Of a stretch of 64,000 nucleotides of DNA, positions 38,684 to 47,210 are shown piece by piece. Position numbers and translations under genes: made by a program. Origin of the DNA: Curtobacterium sp. BH-2-1-1 (lineage in GTDB: Bacteria > Actinomycetota > Actinomycetes > Actinomycetales > Microbacteriaceae); the NCBI RefSeq assembly GCF_001806325.1, contig NZ_CP017580.1:62001-126000 (forward strand), in the 5' to 3' direction. The first letter of the stretch is position 1. Each line of letters begins with the position of its first letter. The notes beneath the pieces are model-generated. The model made no database searches. It was not told the DNA's origin and saw nothing but the letters and a program-made list of their open reading frames with translations.

Positions 38684-40081
38684 CTACTCGCCGCGGGTGA
38701 TCTTCCGGAGGCGCTCGAGTCGCGGCCCGACCTCGCGCTCGAAGCCGTTCGCCGTCGGGGTGTAGTACTCGGTGCCCTCGAGCGCGTCGGGCAGGTACTG
38801 CTGCTCGGCGACACCGTGCTCGGCGTCGTGCGAGTAGACGTAGCCCTTGCCGTGGCCGAGCCGCTTCGCGCCGGGGTAGTGGGCGTCGCGGAGGTGCATC
38901 GGCACGACCCCGAGCCGCCCGGCCTTGACGTCGGCGATCGCGGCGTTCACCCCGTTGTAGGCGGCGTTCGACTTCGGCGCGGTCGCCAGGTAGACGACCG
39001 CCTCGGCCAGGGGGATCCGGCCCTCGGGCATGCCGATGAGCTGGACGGCCTGTGCGGCCGCGACCGCGATGGGCAGGGCCTGGGGGTCGGCCATGCCGAT
39101 GTCCTCGGACGCCGAGATGATGATGCGACGGGCGATGAACCGCGGGTCCTCCCCCGCCTCGATCATGCGCGCCAGGTAGTGGAGTGCGGCGTCGACGTCG
39201 CTCCCCCGGACCGACTTGATGAACGCGCTGATGACGTCGTAGTGCTCGTCGCCCTGGCGGTCGTAGCGGAGCAGTGCCCGGTCGACCGCTGCGGCGACGG
39301 TGTCGGCGTCGACGACCGGGACCGTGTCGACGCCGTCGAGGGTCTCGTCCGCGTCGTCGTCCGCCTGCGCTGCGACGGCCGAGGACGCCGCGGCCTCGAG
39401 CGCGGTGAGTGCCCGACGGGCGTCGCCGGAGGACAGCCGCACGATGGCGCTGCGGGCCTCGTCGCCGAGGACGACCGATCCGCCGAGTCCCCGCGGGTCC
39501 TCGACCGCACGGTCGACGAGCATGCCGAGGTCCTCGTCGGTGAGGGGCTTGAGCGTGAGCAGCAGGGAGCGGGACAGCAGCGGCGAGATGACCGAGAACG
39601 ACGGGTTCTCGGTCGTCGCCGCGATGAGGATGACCCAACCGTTCTCGACGCCGGGCAGCAGGGCGTCCTGCTGGGCCTTGCTGAAGCGGTGGATCTCGTC
39701 GAGGAAGAGGACCGTGGTCGAGCCGTAGAGGTCGCGGTGCGTGAGCGCCTTCTCCATGACCTCGCGCACGTCCTTCACGCCGGCGGTCACGGCCGACAGC
39801 TCGACGAACTCGCGACCGGACTGCCGCGCGATCGCCTGCGCCAGGGTCGTCTTGCCGGTGCCGGGCGGTCCCCACAGGATCACCGAGACGCCGCCGGGGT
39901 TCTCGCGCGTGCCCGTCGCGAGCTGCACGAGGGGGCTGCCGCGGCCGAGCAGGTGCTGCTGGCCGGCGACCTCGTCGAGGCTGGTCGGCCGCATCCGCAC
40001 CGCGAGCGGGACGGACCCCTGCGCCAGCCCGGCGCGACCGCCGGTGGTGGGCGCACGCATGCCCGAACGGTCCGCTGCCAT
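38684..40081 (-). CDS. rarA: Replication-associated recombination protein A (RarA/MgsA)
   Basis: AAA+ ATPase that acts at stalled forks; also called MgsA or WRNIP1-like. 465 residues. Clamp-loader-like ATPase: [16 protein letters not shown] (Walker A), [16 protein letters not shown] (Walker B), sensor 1 [10 protein letters not shown], sensor 2 SGDARRAL; C-terminal tetramerisation region with [22 protein letters not shown] and [12 protein letters not shown]. An Asp/Ala-rich insertion sits near residue 245. ATG 40081 has no Shine-Dalgarno and a TACGAT box 7 nt upstream (leaderless). Confidence 0.95.
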   Translation of the reverse strand: MAADRSGMRAPTTGGRAGLAQGSVPLAVRMRPTSLDEVAGQQHLLGRGSPLVQLATGTRENPGGVSVILWGPPGTGKTTLAQAIARQSGREFVELSAVTAGVKDVREVMEKALTHRDLYGSTTVLFLDEIHRFSKAQQDALLPGVENGWVILIAATTENPSFSVISPLLSRSLLLTLKPLTDEDLGMLVDRAVEDPRGLGGSVVLGDEARSAIVRLSSGDARRALTALEAAASSAVAAQADDDADETLDGVDTVPVVDADTVAAAVDRALLRYDRQGDEHYDVISAFIKSVRGSDVDAALHYLARMIEAGEDPRFIARRIIISASEDIGMADPQALPIAVAAAQAVQLIGMPEGRIPLAEAVVYLATAPKSNAAYNGVNAAIADVKAGRLGVVPMHLRDAHYPGAKRLGHGKGYVYSHDAEHGVAEQQYLPDALEGTEYYTPTANGFEREVGPRLERLRKITRGE

Positions 40082-40088
40082 GTGACCA

Positions 40089-40094
40089 ATCGTA
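40089..40094 (-). promoter_or_regulatory. -10 box of rarA, leaderless
   Basis: TACGAT on the minus strand, 7 nt before the rarA ATG (40081). Confidence 0.6.
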
Positions 40095-40143
40095 GGCCGA
40101 CCCACCGACAGGGGCGTGCCTCCAGGCCTCCGACAGGGCCGTT

Positions 40144-40149
40144 TACAGT
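40144..40149 (+). promoter_or_regulatory. Possible -10 box of the cyclophilin gene
   Basis: TACAGT, giving a leader of about 33 nt before GTG 40189. A TGCCTCC element (reverse of GGAGGCA) lies just upstream near 40116-40122. Confidence 0.4.
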
Positions 40150-40188
40150 ACGCTCGTCGCACACTCGACGAGAGGTACGACCAGCACC

Positions 40189-41004
40189 GTGGCACCGAAG
40201 AACCAGGCGCGTGACAACCGAGAGGCGCGCGAGCGCCTCCGCCTCTACACGGCACGGCAGGGCCTGCACGAACGGCAGCGGCGCCGCCGGGTGCGGGACA
40301 ACGTCGTCGGCGCCGGTGTCCTCGTCCTCGTCGCGGCGTTGGCGACCGGTTCGCAGCTCGCCTTCGCCGGGTCGCAGGGTGGCGGGGCGGACGCGAGCGC
40401 GAGTGCCTCCGCGACCGCGACGCCGACCCCGTCCGCGAGTGCCACCGCCGCGAACACGGGCGACGTCCCGAGCAAGTCCATCGCGAAGGACTCCACCTGG
40501 ACCGGATCGCTCACCCTCAACAAGGACGTGAAGCTCGGCATCGAGCTGGACGGCGAGAAGGCACCCCAGGCCGCGAGCGTCGAGATCAAGCTCATCCAGG
40601 AGCAGTTCTACAACGGCACCACCTGCCACCGACTCGCCGACAGCACCGGGTTCGAGTTCCTGCAGTGCGGCTCCGCGAACGGCGACGGCACGGGTGACGC
40701 CGGGTTCCAGTACGGCCCGCTCGAGAACGTCCCGAGCGACGGCAAGTACACCAAGGGCACCATCGCGATCGCCCGCAGCTCGTCGGCGTACTCGCAGACG
40801 ACTCAGTTCTTCATCGTCTACGGCGACACCACGCTGGACGGCTCCACCGGCGGCTACACCGTCGTCGGGAAGGTCACCAGCGGCCTCGACGAACTCGAGT
40901 CGAAGATCACGTCGAAGGGCATCTCCTCCGCCGGCAGCGACGGCACCGGCGAGCCGAAGGTGGCGACCACGATCACCGGCGCGACGATCGAGCAGGAGAA
41001 GTAG
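40189..41004 (+). CDS. Membrane-anchored cyclophilin-type peptidyl-prolyl isomerase
   Basis: 271 residues. A basic cytoplasmic start ([12 protein letters not shown]), one helix ([22 protein letters not shown], residues about 40-60), an Ala/Ser/Thr linker (about 65-90) and an extracytoplasmic cyclophilin domain (about 100-271): [49 protein letters not shown]. The catalytic Arg of FHR-type cyclophilins is present as HRL. Probably helps fold exported proteins. GTG start; its Shine-Dalgarno (GAGAGG) is distant. No lipobox. Confidence 0.92.
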   Translation: MAPKNQARDNREARERLRLYTARQGLHERQRRRRVRDNVVGAGVLVLVAALATGSQLAFAGSQGGGADASASASATATPTPSASATAANTGDVPSKSIAKDSTWTGSLTLNKDVKLGIELDGEKAPQAASVEIKLIQEQFYNGTTCHRLADSTGFEFLQCGSANGDGTGDAGFQYGPLENVPSDGKYTKGTIAIARSSSAYSQTTQFFIVYGDTTLDGSTGGYTVVGKVTSGLDELESKITSKGISSAGSDGTGEPKVATTITGATIEQEK

Positions 41005-41050
41005 TCCACAGGCGCGCCGACCCGGCGGGTCGCAGATGCTCTCCGTGCAA

Positions 41051-41056
41051 TAGGCT
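41051..41056 (+). promoter_or_regulatory. Possible -10 box of the DUF349 gene
   Basis: TAGGCT, about 61 nt before GTG 41118. A small CGACCC/GGGTCG hairpin precedes it and may end the cyclophilin transcript. Confidence 0.35.
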
Positions 41057-41117
41057 GACGACCTGACCGTGCCGACGGCGACGTCGGTGATGCACGACCA
41101 CGATCGAGGCGAGACCT

Positions 41118-42350
41118 GTGGGACCTGACGAAGCAACGACCTGGGGGCGGGTCGACGAGAACGGGACGGTGTACGTCCGGTACGAGGACACCGAGAAAGC
41201 CGTCGGTGAGTACCCGGACGCGACACCCGACGAAGCCCTCGCCTACTTCGCGCGGAAGTACGCCGACCTCGAGGGGCAGGTGAAGATCGCCGAGCAGCGC
41301 GTCCAGCGTGGTGCCTCGGCGAACGACGTCGCCCGCACGGTGGAGCACCTGCAGGCCCTCGTGGCCGAGGCCCGCGTCGTCGGCGACCTCAAGTCGCTCG
41401 AGACCCGCGTCGCCGCCCTGACCGAGCAGCTCGGTTCCCTGACGAAGGAGCAGGCCGAGCAGGCACAGCAGGCCCTCGCGGACGCCCTGGCGCACCGCAC
41501 CGCCCTGGTGGAAGAAGCCGAGGCCCTCGCCGCGGTCGACCCGGCACGGGCGCAGTGGAAGCAGATCACCGCGCAGCTCGACGACGTCTTCGCGCGGTGG
41601 CAGCAGCACCAGCACGACGGCCCGCGCATCCCCAAGAACGAGGCGAACGAGCTCTGGAAGCGTTTCCGCGCGGCCCGCTCGACCGTCGACCAGCACCGTC
41701 GCGCGTTCTACTCCGAGCTCGACGCGCAGCACCGCGACGCCCGCAACCGCAAGCAGGAGCTCGTCCAGCAGGCCGAGGCGCTCGCTCCCCGCGGGTCCGA
41801 CGCTATCCCGGCGTACCGCGAACTGCTCGACGACTGGAAGGGCGCTGGGCGAGCCGGCAAGCGGCACGACGACGCACTCTGGGCGCGCTTCAAGGCCGCG
41901 GGTGACGTGCTGTTCGAGCAGCGCCACGCCGAAGCCGCCGCCGAGAACGTCGAGTACTCGGCCAACCTCGAAGCGAAGCAGGCGCTCCTGACCGAGGCCG
42001 AGCCGCTCCTGAAGGTCACCGACCGGGCTGCCGCACGCAAGACCCTCACGGGCATCCAGCGCCGGTGGGACGAGATCGGCAAGGTCCCCCGCGGTGACGT
42101 CCGGCGCATCGAGGACCGTCTCCGCGCGGTCGAGGACCACGTGCGCAGCCTCGAGGACGAGCACTGGAAGGCGTCCGACCCGGAGCGCAAGGCCCGTCAG
42201 ACCGGTCTCGCGAGCCAGCTCGAGGACGCGATCGGCAAGCTCGAAGCGGAGCTAGCCGATGCCCAGGCCTCGGGCGACGCCCGCAAGATCAAGGACGCGC
42301 AGGAAGCGCTCGACGCCCGCAAGATCTGGCTCGACGCCCTCGGCGGCTGA
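41118..42350 (+). CDS. DUF349 coiled-coil protein
   Basis: 410 residues, almost wholly helical. After an N-terminal beta part (TWGRVDENGTVYVRYEDTEK) come three-helix DUF349 repeats (for example LWKRFRAARSTVDQHRRAFYSELD; LWARFKAAGDVLFEQRHAE; RRWDEIGKVP), rich in Gln, Ala, Arg and Glu. The family is cytoplasmic and widespread in actinobacteria; function unknown, sometimes linked to DNA repair or envelope regulation without proof. GTG start at 41118. It ends at a perfect 20-bp bidirectional terminator. Confidence 0.9.
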   Translation: MGPDEATTWGRVDENGTVYVRYEDTEKAVGEYPDATPDEALAYFARKYADLEGQVKIAEQRVQRGASANDVARTVEHLQALVAEARVVGDLKSLETRVAALTEQLGSLTKEQAEQAQQALADALAHRTALVEEAEALAAVDPARAQWKQITAQLDDVFARWQQHQHDGPRIPKNEANELWKRFRAARSTVDQHRRAFYSELDAQHRDARNRKQELVQQAEALAPRGSDAIPAYRELLDDWKGAGRAGKRHDDALWARFKAAGDVLFEQRHAEAAAENVEYSANLEAKQALLTEAEPLLKVTDRAAARKTLTGIQRRWDEIGKVPRGDVRRIEDRLRAVEDHVRSLEDEHWKASDPERKARQTGLASQLEDAIGKLEAELADAQASGDARKIKDAQEALDARKIWLDALGG

Positions 42351-42360
42351 TCCGCCCCGT

Positions 42361-42404
42361 ACGACGAAGCCCCCGCGACCGTTCGGTCGCGGGGGCTTCG
42401 TCGT
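42361..42404. terminator. Bidirectional terminator between DUF349 gene and ribF
   Basis: A perfect 20-bp inverted repeat (42361-42380 with 42385-42404) with a GTTC loop; core GAAGCCCCCGCGACC. It lies between two convergent gene ends and serves both. Confidence 0.9.
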
Positions 42405-42414
42405 CGGTACCTGG

Positions 42415-43377
42415 TCAGACGACGGCGGGGAGCCCCAGCAGCGTCCGGATGTCGCGGTCGTCCTGCCGCATCTGCTCGGCGAGCTCGTCCATCGAGTCGA
42501 ACTTCACCATGCCCCGCACGTACGAGACGAACAGCACCGAGATCGTGTCGCCGTAGAGGTCGATGTCCACGTCGAGCAGGTGCGCCTCGATCTGCTTCGC
42601 CGGCACGCCCTCGAACGTCGGGTTGTTGCCGACCGAGACGGCAGCCGGGTACACCGTGCCGTCGTGCAGCACCCGTGCGGCGTAGACGCCGTCGGCGGGG
42701 ACGAAGCCCTCGGACGCCGGGTCGAGGTTCGCCGTCGGGTAGCCCATCGCCCGACCGCGCTCGTTCCCGTGCACGACGACGCTCCGCACCGCGTGTTCAC
42801 GGCCGAGCAGGCGTGCGGCCTCGGCGACGCGGCCGTCCCCGAGGAGTTCGCGGATCCACGTCGAGGACACCCGTCGCTCGCCGTCCGGCCGGACGTCGTC
42901 GACCAGGTCGACGTCGTCGATGAGCTCGACGGTGAAGCCGTGCTGCTCCCCCAGCTCGCGCAGGAGGGCGACGTCGCCGGCGCCCTTCGCCCCGAACCGG
43001 AAGTCGCTGCCGACGAACACGAGCTGGGCGTGCAGGGTGTCGACGAGGATCTCGGACACGAAGGCCTCTGGTGCCTTCGACTGGAGCTCATGGTCGAACC
43101 GGAGCAGCAGGGTGGCGTCGACCCCGACGTCGTCGAGCAGCTCGCGCCGCTGGGCGATGCTCGTCAGGGCGGGCGGCACCTTGTCCGGGTCGATCACGTC
43201 GAGTGGGTGGCGGTCGAACGTCACGACCGTGGACACGAGGCCGTGCTCGCGCGCCGCACGCTCGAGGTGCGCGATGACCGCACGGTGCCCGACGTGGACC
43301 CCGTCGAACTTCCCGATGGTGACCGCGCTCGGCCCGAAGCCCTGCGCCACGTCGGCGGTGTCGTCGTAGTACTGCAC
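42415..43377 (-). CDS. ribF: Bifunctional riboflavin kinase / FMN adenylyltransferase
   Basis: Makes FMN, then FAD. 320 residues. N-terminal nucleotidyltransferase: TIGKFDGVHVGHRAVI (GxFDGxHxGH) and SSTWIRELLGDG (SSTxIR motif). C-terminal riboflavin kinase: RAMGYPTANL (PTAN), DGVYAARV, ISVLFVSYVRG. GTG 43377 was chosen from the family start and the AGTAGGGA just upstream. It follows the small membrane gene by 8 nt. Provides flavin cofactors for, among others, AroC here. Confidence 0.96.
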   Translation of the reverse strand: MQYYDDTADVAQGFGPSAVTIGKFDGVHVGHRAVIAHLERAAREHGLVSTVVTFDRHPLDVIDPDKVPPALTSIAQRRELLDDVGVDATLLLRFDHELQSKAPEAFVSEILVDTLHAQLVFVGSDFRFGAKGAGDVALLRELGEQHGFTVELIDDVDLVDDVRPDGERRVSSTWIRELLGDGRVAEAARLLGREHAVRSVVVHGNERGRAMGYPTANLDPASEGFVPADGVYAARVLHDGTVYPAAVSVGNNPTFEGVPAKQIEAHLLDVDIDLYGDTISVLFVSYVRGMVKFDSMDELAEQMRQDDRDIRTLLGLPAVV

Positions 43378-43385
43378 GTCGGTCC

Positions 43386-43829
43386 CTACTCGCCGGCCGG
43401 TACGGCGGACGGGGTCGTCTCGGTCGCGGTGGCGGTGCGGTGGTGCTTGCGGAGCCACCAGAGTCCGGCCACCGGCAGCACCAGCGGCGCGAAGGCGTAG
43501 CCCATGCCGTAGTACGACCAGATGGTGTCGTCGGGGAACAGCTGCCGGTCGAAGAGCGACAGCGTGCCGATCACGAGCACGCCGGTCATCTCGAAGACGA
43601 TCGTGACGCAGGCCACGCGGTACCAGAACCGACCCGGCACGATGAGGGCGATCATCGCGACGATGTACACGACCGCGGCGACGGCGCTGAGGGTGTACGC
43701 GAACGGTGCGAACGAGAACTTCTCGATGATCTGCACGACGCTGCGTCCCGTCGCTGCCAGCGCGAGGATGCCGTAGACGGCGATGAGGACGCGGCCGATG
43801 CCGGTCGCGAGGGAGGATCTGGTCGCCAT
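43386..43829 (-). CDS. Four-helix membrane protein, unknown function
   Basis: 147 residues with four membrane helices: VLIAVYGILALAATGRSVV, YTLSAVAAVVYIVAMIALIV, VACVTIVFEMTGVLVIGTL and YAFAPLVLPVAGLWWLR. The GRFWYRVA loop and the end of charged Thr/Ala/Glu residues are typical of an actinobacterial conserved membrane family upstream of ribF. Function unknown. ATG 43829 is probably leaderless: TAGAAT ends 7 nt upstream. It is read together with ribF. Confidence 0.85.
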   Translation of the reverse strand: MATRSSLATGIGRVLIAVYGILALAATGRSVVQIIEKFSFAPFAYTLSAVAAVVYIVAMIALIVPGRFWYRVACVTIVFEMTGVLVIGTLSLFDRQLFPDDTIWSYYGMGYAFAPLVLPVAGLWWLRKHHRTATATETTPSAVPAGE

Positions 43830-43836
43830 TGCACCG

Positions 43837-43842
43837 ATTCTA
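43837..43842 (-). promoter_or_regulatory. -10 box of the 147-aa membrane gene, leaderless
   Basis: TAGAAT on the minus strand, 7 nt before ATG 43829; the ribF unit starts here. Confidence 0.65.
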
Positions 43843-43907
43843 CCGACGGCGGGCGGCCACGATGACGCACCACGACGAACGCGCAGTTGCCGGGTCACGC
43901 GAGCGGG

Positions 43908-44273
43908 TCAGTTCAGGGCGAACCAGATCTGGTACATCCGGTAGACCATCACCGCGACCGTGAACGCACCGGCCCCGAGGACCACCGTGCTCCACTTCGT
44001 CCGGTCGATGAGCGCCCAGACGATGGTCGCCGGCGGGACGAGGAGCACCGAGACCGCGTACACGCCGAACTCGAGCGCGTTGCCGACCGGCGGGCTGCCC
44101 GTCGCCGGCAGGACGAGGGAGATCACACCCTGGGCGAGGAGCAGCAGCTCGATGAGCGCGAGCGACCCGACCGTGTAGTCGTTCGGCTTCCAGCCGATGA
44201 ACCCCACGACGACCGCGAAGAGCCCGGCGAGCACGGCGATGACGAGCTGCACCCACATGAACCACTCGATCAC
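43908..44273 (-). CDS. Four-helix membrane protein downstream of truB
   Basis: 121 residues, four predicted helices (WVQLVIAVLAGLFAVVVGFI; ALIELLLLAQGVISLVL; FGVYAVSVLLVPPATIVWAL; VVLGAGAFTVAVMVY). Resembles small conserved membrane proteins of Microbacteriaceae with no known role. Its ATG overlaps the truB stop (ATGA), so it is co-translated with truB; the biological link is not obvious. Confidence 0.85.
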   Translation of the reverse strand: MIEWFMWVQLVIAVLAGLFAVVVGFIGWKPNDYTVGSLALIELLLLAQGVISLVLPATGSPPVGNALEFGVYAVSVLLVPPATIVWALIDRTKWSTVVLGAGAFTVAVMVYRMYQIWFALN

Positions 44274-45211
44274 GCGCCCACCCCCGATGCCGTCGGGAAG
44301 TTGGTGATGACGCGCAGCAGTCCGCGTCGCACCGAGACGAGCCCGACGAGCCGGTCCCCCTCGGTGGCGACGGCCGCGACCGGGCCGTCGGTGTCCGGGT
44401 GGTCCGCCGCCACGCGTTTGCCGTCGGCGAGGTCCTTCGCCGCGGCCGCGTCGAGCGGCACGGACGGGAACAGGGTGCGGGCGACGTCGACCGGTCGGGC
44501 GAGTGCGGCCCGGACGTCGACGGACTCGTCCTCGAGGTCGATCGCGTCGTCGACGCTGAAGGGGCCGACCTCGGTGCGGCGGAGCGCGGTGAGGTGGGCG
44601 CCGGTGCCGAGTGCGGCGCCGACGTCACGGGCCAGCGCGCGCACGTAGGTGCCGGACGAGCACGACACGACCACGTCGAGGTCGATCACGGCAACGTCCT
44701 CGCCGTCGACGGAGACGACGCGGTCCCCCCGGCCGGTGACGTCGAACCGCGACACCGTCACGGTCCGGGACTGCAGGACGACCGCTTCACCCTTGCGCGC
44801 GAGGTCGTAGGCGCGGCGGCCGTCGACCTTGATGGCGCTGACGGTCGACGGCACCTGCGAGATCTGTCCGCGCTGCGCGGCGACGGCCCGCTCGACCGCG
44901 GCCCCGGACACGTCCGCCGAGGACGTGCCCACGGCCGCGGTCGGGGTCCCGTCGGCGTCGTCCGAGTCGGTCGAGACCCCGAGACGGATCGTGGCGGTGT
45001 AGGTCTTGCCGAGTCCGACGAGGTGCGTCAGGAGCCGGGTCGACGGGCCGATCCCGAGCAGGAGCAGGCCGGTCGCCATCGGGTCGAGCGTGCCGGCGTG
45101 GCCGACCTTCTTCAGACCCAGCCGACGTCGGGCGATGGAGACGACCCGGTGGCTGGAGATCCCCTGCGGCTTGTCGACGAGGAGGATGCCGTCGGGCGCG
45201 GTTTCGAGCAC
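44270..45211 (-). CDS. truB: tRNA pseudouridine-55 synthase
   Basis: Makes pseudouridine 55 in the T-loop of tRNAs. 313 residues. Catalytic Asp in HAGTLDPMATGLLLLG; N-terminal DGILLVDKPQGISSHRVV; the RAYDLARKGE region and the C-terminal PUA-like part. GTG 45211 has no Shine-Dalgarno; a TAACCT box ends 6 nt upstream (leaderless). It usually follows rbfA in actinobacteria; here mutY and a kinase-like gene lie between, and the two loci have separate promoters. Confidence 0.95.
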   Translation of the reverse strand: MLETAPDGILLVDKPQGISSHRVVSIARRRLGLKKVGHAGTLDPMATGLLLLGIGPSTRLLTHLVGLGKTYTATIRLGVSTDSDDADGTPTAAVGTSSADVSGAAVERAVAAQRGQISQVPSTVSAIKVDGRRAYDLARKGEAVVLQSRTVTVSRFDVTGRGDRVVSVDGEDVAVIDLDVVVSCSSGTYVRALARDVGAALGTGAHLTALRRTEVGPFSVDDAIDLEDESVDVRAALARPVDVARTLFPSVPLDAAAAKDLADGKRVAADHPDTDGPVAAVATEGDRLVGLVSVRRGLLRVITNFPTASGVGA

Positions 45212-45217
45212 CAGAGG

Positions 45218-45223
45218 AGGTTA
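45218..45223 (-). promoter_or_regulatory. -10 box of truB, leaderless
   Basis: TAACCT on the minus strand, 6 nt before GTG 45211. The sequence between is CCTCTG, with no Shine-Dalgarno. Confidence 0.65.
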
Positions 45224-45239
45224 CCAGCGCTCCGGCGAC

Positions 45240-45686
45240 TCAGCAGACGTCGTTCCACTCGCGACGCGGGTGCTCGGGGTCGGTGACGTCCAGCACCGCG
45301 GACGCGGCGATCTTGACGTCGGCGCGGCGTTCGAGGCGGCCGGACTCCTGCTCCACCCACAGCGACCAGCGCCAGAGTCGGTGGGCACCGTGTGCCAGCA
45401 CCCCGTGTCCGTGCACCACGAGGATGCCGGGGCCCTCGCCGGTGGACCGGAACGGCGCGACGAGGTCGGCCCGCAGCGCGTCGGCGTCGCTCGACGGCGC
45501 GGCGGCGGCCATCGCGGACACCCCGTGCTGCTGGAAGCCGTCGACGAGCCCGGAGGCCACGCGTTCGAGGTCGACGCCGTCCTGTCCGTCGATGCCGACG
45601 ACCGTCCGGTTCGTGCCGACCTGTGCGATCACCTCGGCCGCGATCGCGGCCATGGTGTCGGTCTCCTGGGGTGCCCAACGTGCCAT
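45240..45686 (-). CDS. Uridine-kinase-like protein lacking its P-loop
   Basis: 148 residues. The start TVVGIDGQDGVDLERVASGL aligns with uridine/nucleoside kinases, which have VVGIDGxxGSGKSTLA at this place; here GKST is replaced by VDLE, so ATP binding by the usual loop is not possible. The later ILVVHGHGVLAHGAHRLWRWSLWVEQES matches the VVEGxxLLxPELxDLWDxxVWV segment of these kinases. The protein is shorter than working members (about 200). Either a pseudo-kinase or a diverged phosphate-binding protein. Divergent from mutY with only 19 bp between the start codons. Confidence 0.7.
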   Translation of the reverse strand: MARWAPQETDTMAAIAAEVIAQVGTNRTVVGIDGQDGVDLERVASGLVDGFQQHGVSAMAAAAPSSDADALRADLVAPFRSTGEGPGILVVHGHGVLAHGAHRLWRWSLWVEQESGRLERRADVKIAASAVLDVTDPEHPRREWNDVC

Positions 45687-45692
45687 GCACCC

Positions 45693-45702
45693 ACCGTAGG
45701 CT
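45693..45702. promoter_or_regulatory. Overlapping divergent -10 boxes (kinase-like gene and mutY)
   Basis: In ACCGTAGGCT the minus-strand box TACGGT (45693-45698) and the plus-strand box TAGGCT (45697-45702) share the central TA. Each ends 6 nt before a start codon (ATG 45686; GTG 45709). Both mRNAs would be leaderless and RNA polymerase cannot sit at both at once. Confidence 0.65.
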
Positions 45703-45708
45703 GTCGTG

Positions 45709-46650
45709 GTGAACGCGAGTCGTGCCTCCAGTCCGAATGTGGACAACCCGACCCGTCCACAGGACGCGACCCGAGGAACGGACATCGCGACGCCGCTCAT
45801 CGCCTGGTTCCGCGCCGAGGCGCGCGACCTGCCGTGGCGGCGTCCCGGGTTCCCCGCGTGGGGCACGCTGGTCAGCGAGATCATGCTGCAGCAGACGCAG
45901 GTCGCGCGCGTCGTGCCCCGTCTGGAGGCATGGCTCACCCGCTGGCCGACGCCTGCGGACCTCGCGGCCTCACCCCCGGCGGACGCGGTGCGTGCCTGGG
46001 ACCGGCTCGGCTACCCGAGACGGGCGCTCGCGCTGCACGCGGCCGCGACGGCGATCGCCGAGCAGCACGACAACGTGGTGCCCCGGGACGTGGACGCGCT
46101 GCTCGCGCTGCCCGGGATCGGGGACTACACGGCCCGGGCGGTCGCCGTGTTCGCGTACGGCGACCGGCACCCGGTCGTCGACGTGAACGTCCGGCGCGTC
46201 CTCGCCCGCGCCCTGCTCGGCCAGGGCGAACCGGGCCCGGCGAAGGCGAAGCAGGACCTCCCGCTGATGGAGTCGGTGCTGCCGGACGACCGTGACGACG
46301 CCGCAGCGACGAACGCCGCGGTGATGGAGCTCGGTGCGCTCGTCTGCGTCGCCCGCTCCCCCGCGTGCGACGCGTGCCCGATCGCCGACCGCTGCGCGTG
46401 GCGGGCCGCCGGCTACCCGGAGCACGAGGGCCCACGCGCGCCGAAGCAGGCGAAGTTCGCCGGCAGCGACCGGCAGGTGCGCGGGCTCATCATGGCGGAG
46501 CTCCGCGCGAGCGACGTCCCCGTCACGCGCGACGAGATCGAACCGGTGTGGCCCGACGCCGAGCAGCGGGACCGGGCGCTCGCGTCGCTCCTGCGCGACG
46601 GACTGGCCGTCGGGGACGACGCGAGCGGCTACCGGCTGCCCGAGGGCTGA
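45709..46650 (+). CDS. mutY: A/G-specific adenine glycosylase MutY
   Basis: Removes adenine mispaired with 8-oxoguanine. 313 residues from GTG 45709 (a GTG 3 bp earlier is possible; 45709 fits a leaderless start). HhH-GPD fold: catalytic Glu in EIMLQQTQVARV, helix-hairpin-helix LPGIGDYTARAV with Asp in HPVVDVNVRRVL. A [4Fe-4S] ligand set C-x6-C-x2-C-x5-C is seen in CVARSPACDACPIADRC. The C-terminal NUDIX-like 8-oxoG domain is replaced by a short winged-helix-like end, as in many actinobacteria. The first ~25 residues contain repeat-like GTGCCTCC and may be poorly conserved. Confidence 0.95.
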   Translation: MNASRASSPNVDNPTRPQDATRGTDIATPLIAWFRAEARDLPWRRPGFPAWGTLVSEIMLQQTQVARVVPRLEAWLTRWPTPADLAASPPADAVRAWDRLGYPRRALALHAAATAIAEQHDNVVPRDVDALLALPGIGDYTARAVAVFAYGDRHPVVDVNVRRVLARALLGQGEPGPAKAKQDLPLMESVLPDDRDDAAATNAAVMELGALVCVARSPACDACPIADRCAWRAAGYPEHEGPRAPKQAKFAGSDRQVRGLIMAELRASDVPVTRDEIEPVWPDAEQRDRALASLLRDGLAVGDDASGYRLPEG

Positions 46651-46659
46651 TCGGACGGG

Positions 46660-47121
<462 letters not shown>

Positions 47122-47159
47122 GGGTGCCTCCTGTGGAGATGTCTTGCTCTGGAACGGGG

Positions 47160-47197
47160 CTGGGCCCCGACCTCCCGTGAAGGAAGCCGGGGCCCAG
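47160..47197 (-). terminator. Hairpin between infB and rbfA
   Basis: CTGGGCCCCG (47160-47169) pairs with CGGGGCCCAG (47188-47197), loop 18 nt. It lies 14 nt after the infB stop. It may attenuate rather than end transcription, since rbfA follows with its own Shine-Dalgarno and no visible promoter. Confidence 0.6.
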
Positions 47198-47210
47198 GGT
47201 AGTCACGCGA

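Noticed and set aside
41069..41125. Short upstream ORF before the DUF349 gene
   Set aside because: 18 codons, no Shine-Dalgarno, no similarity; probably chance in the leader.
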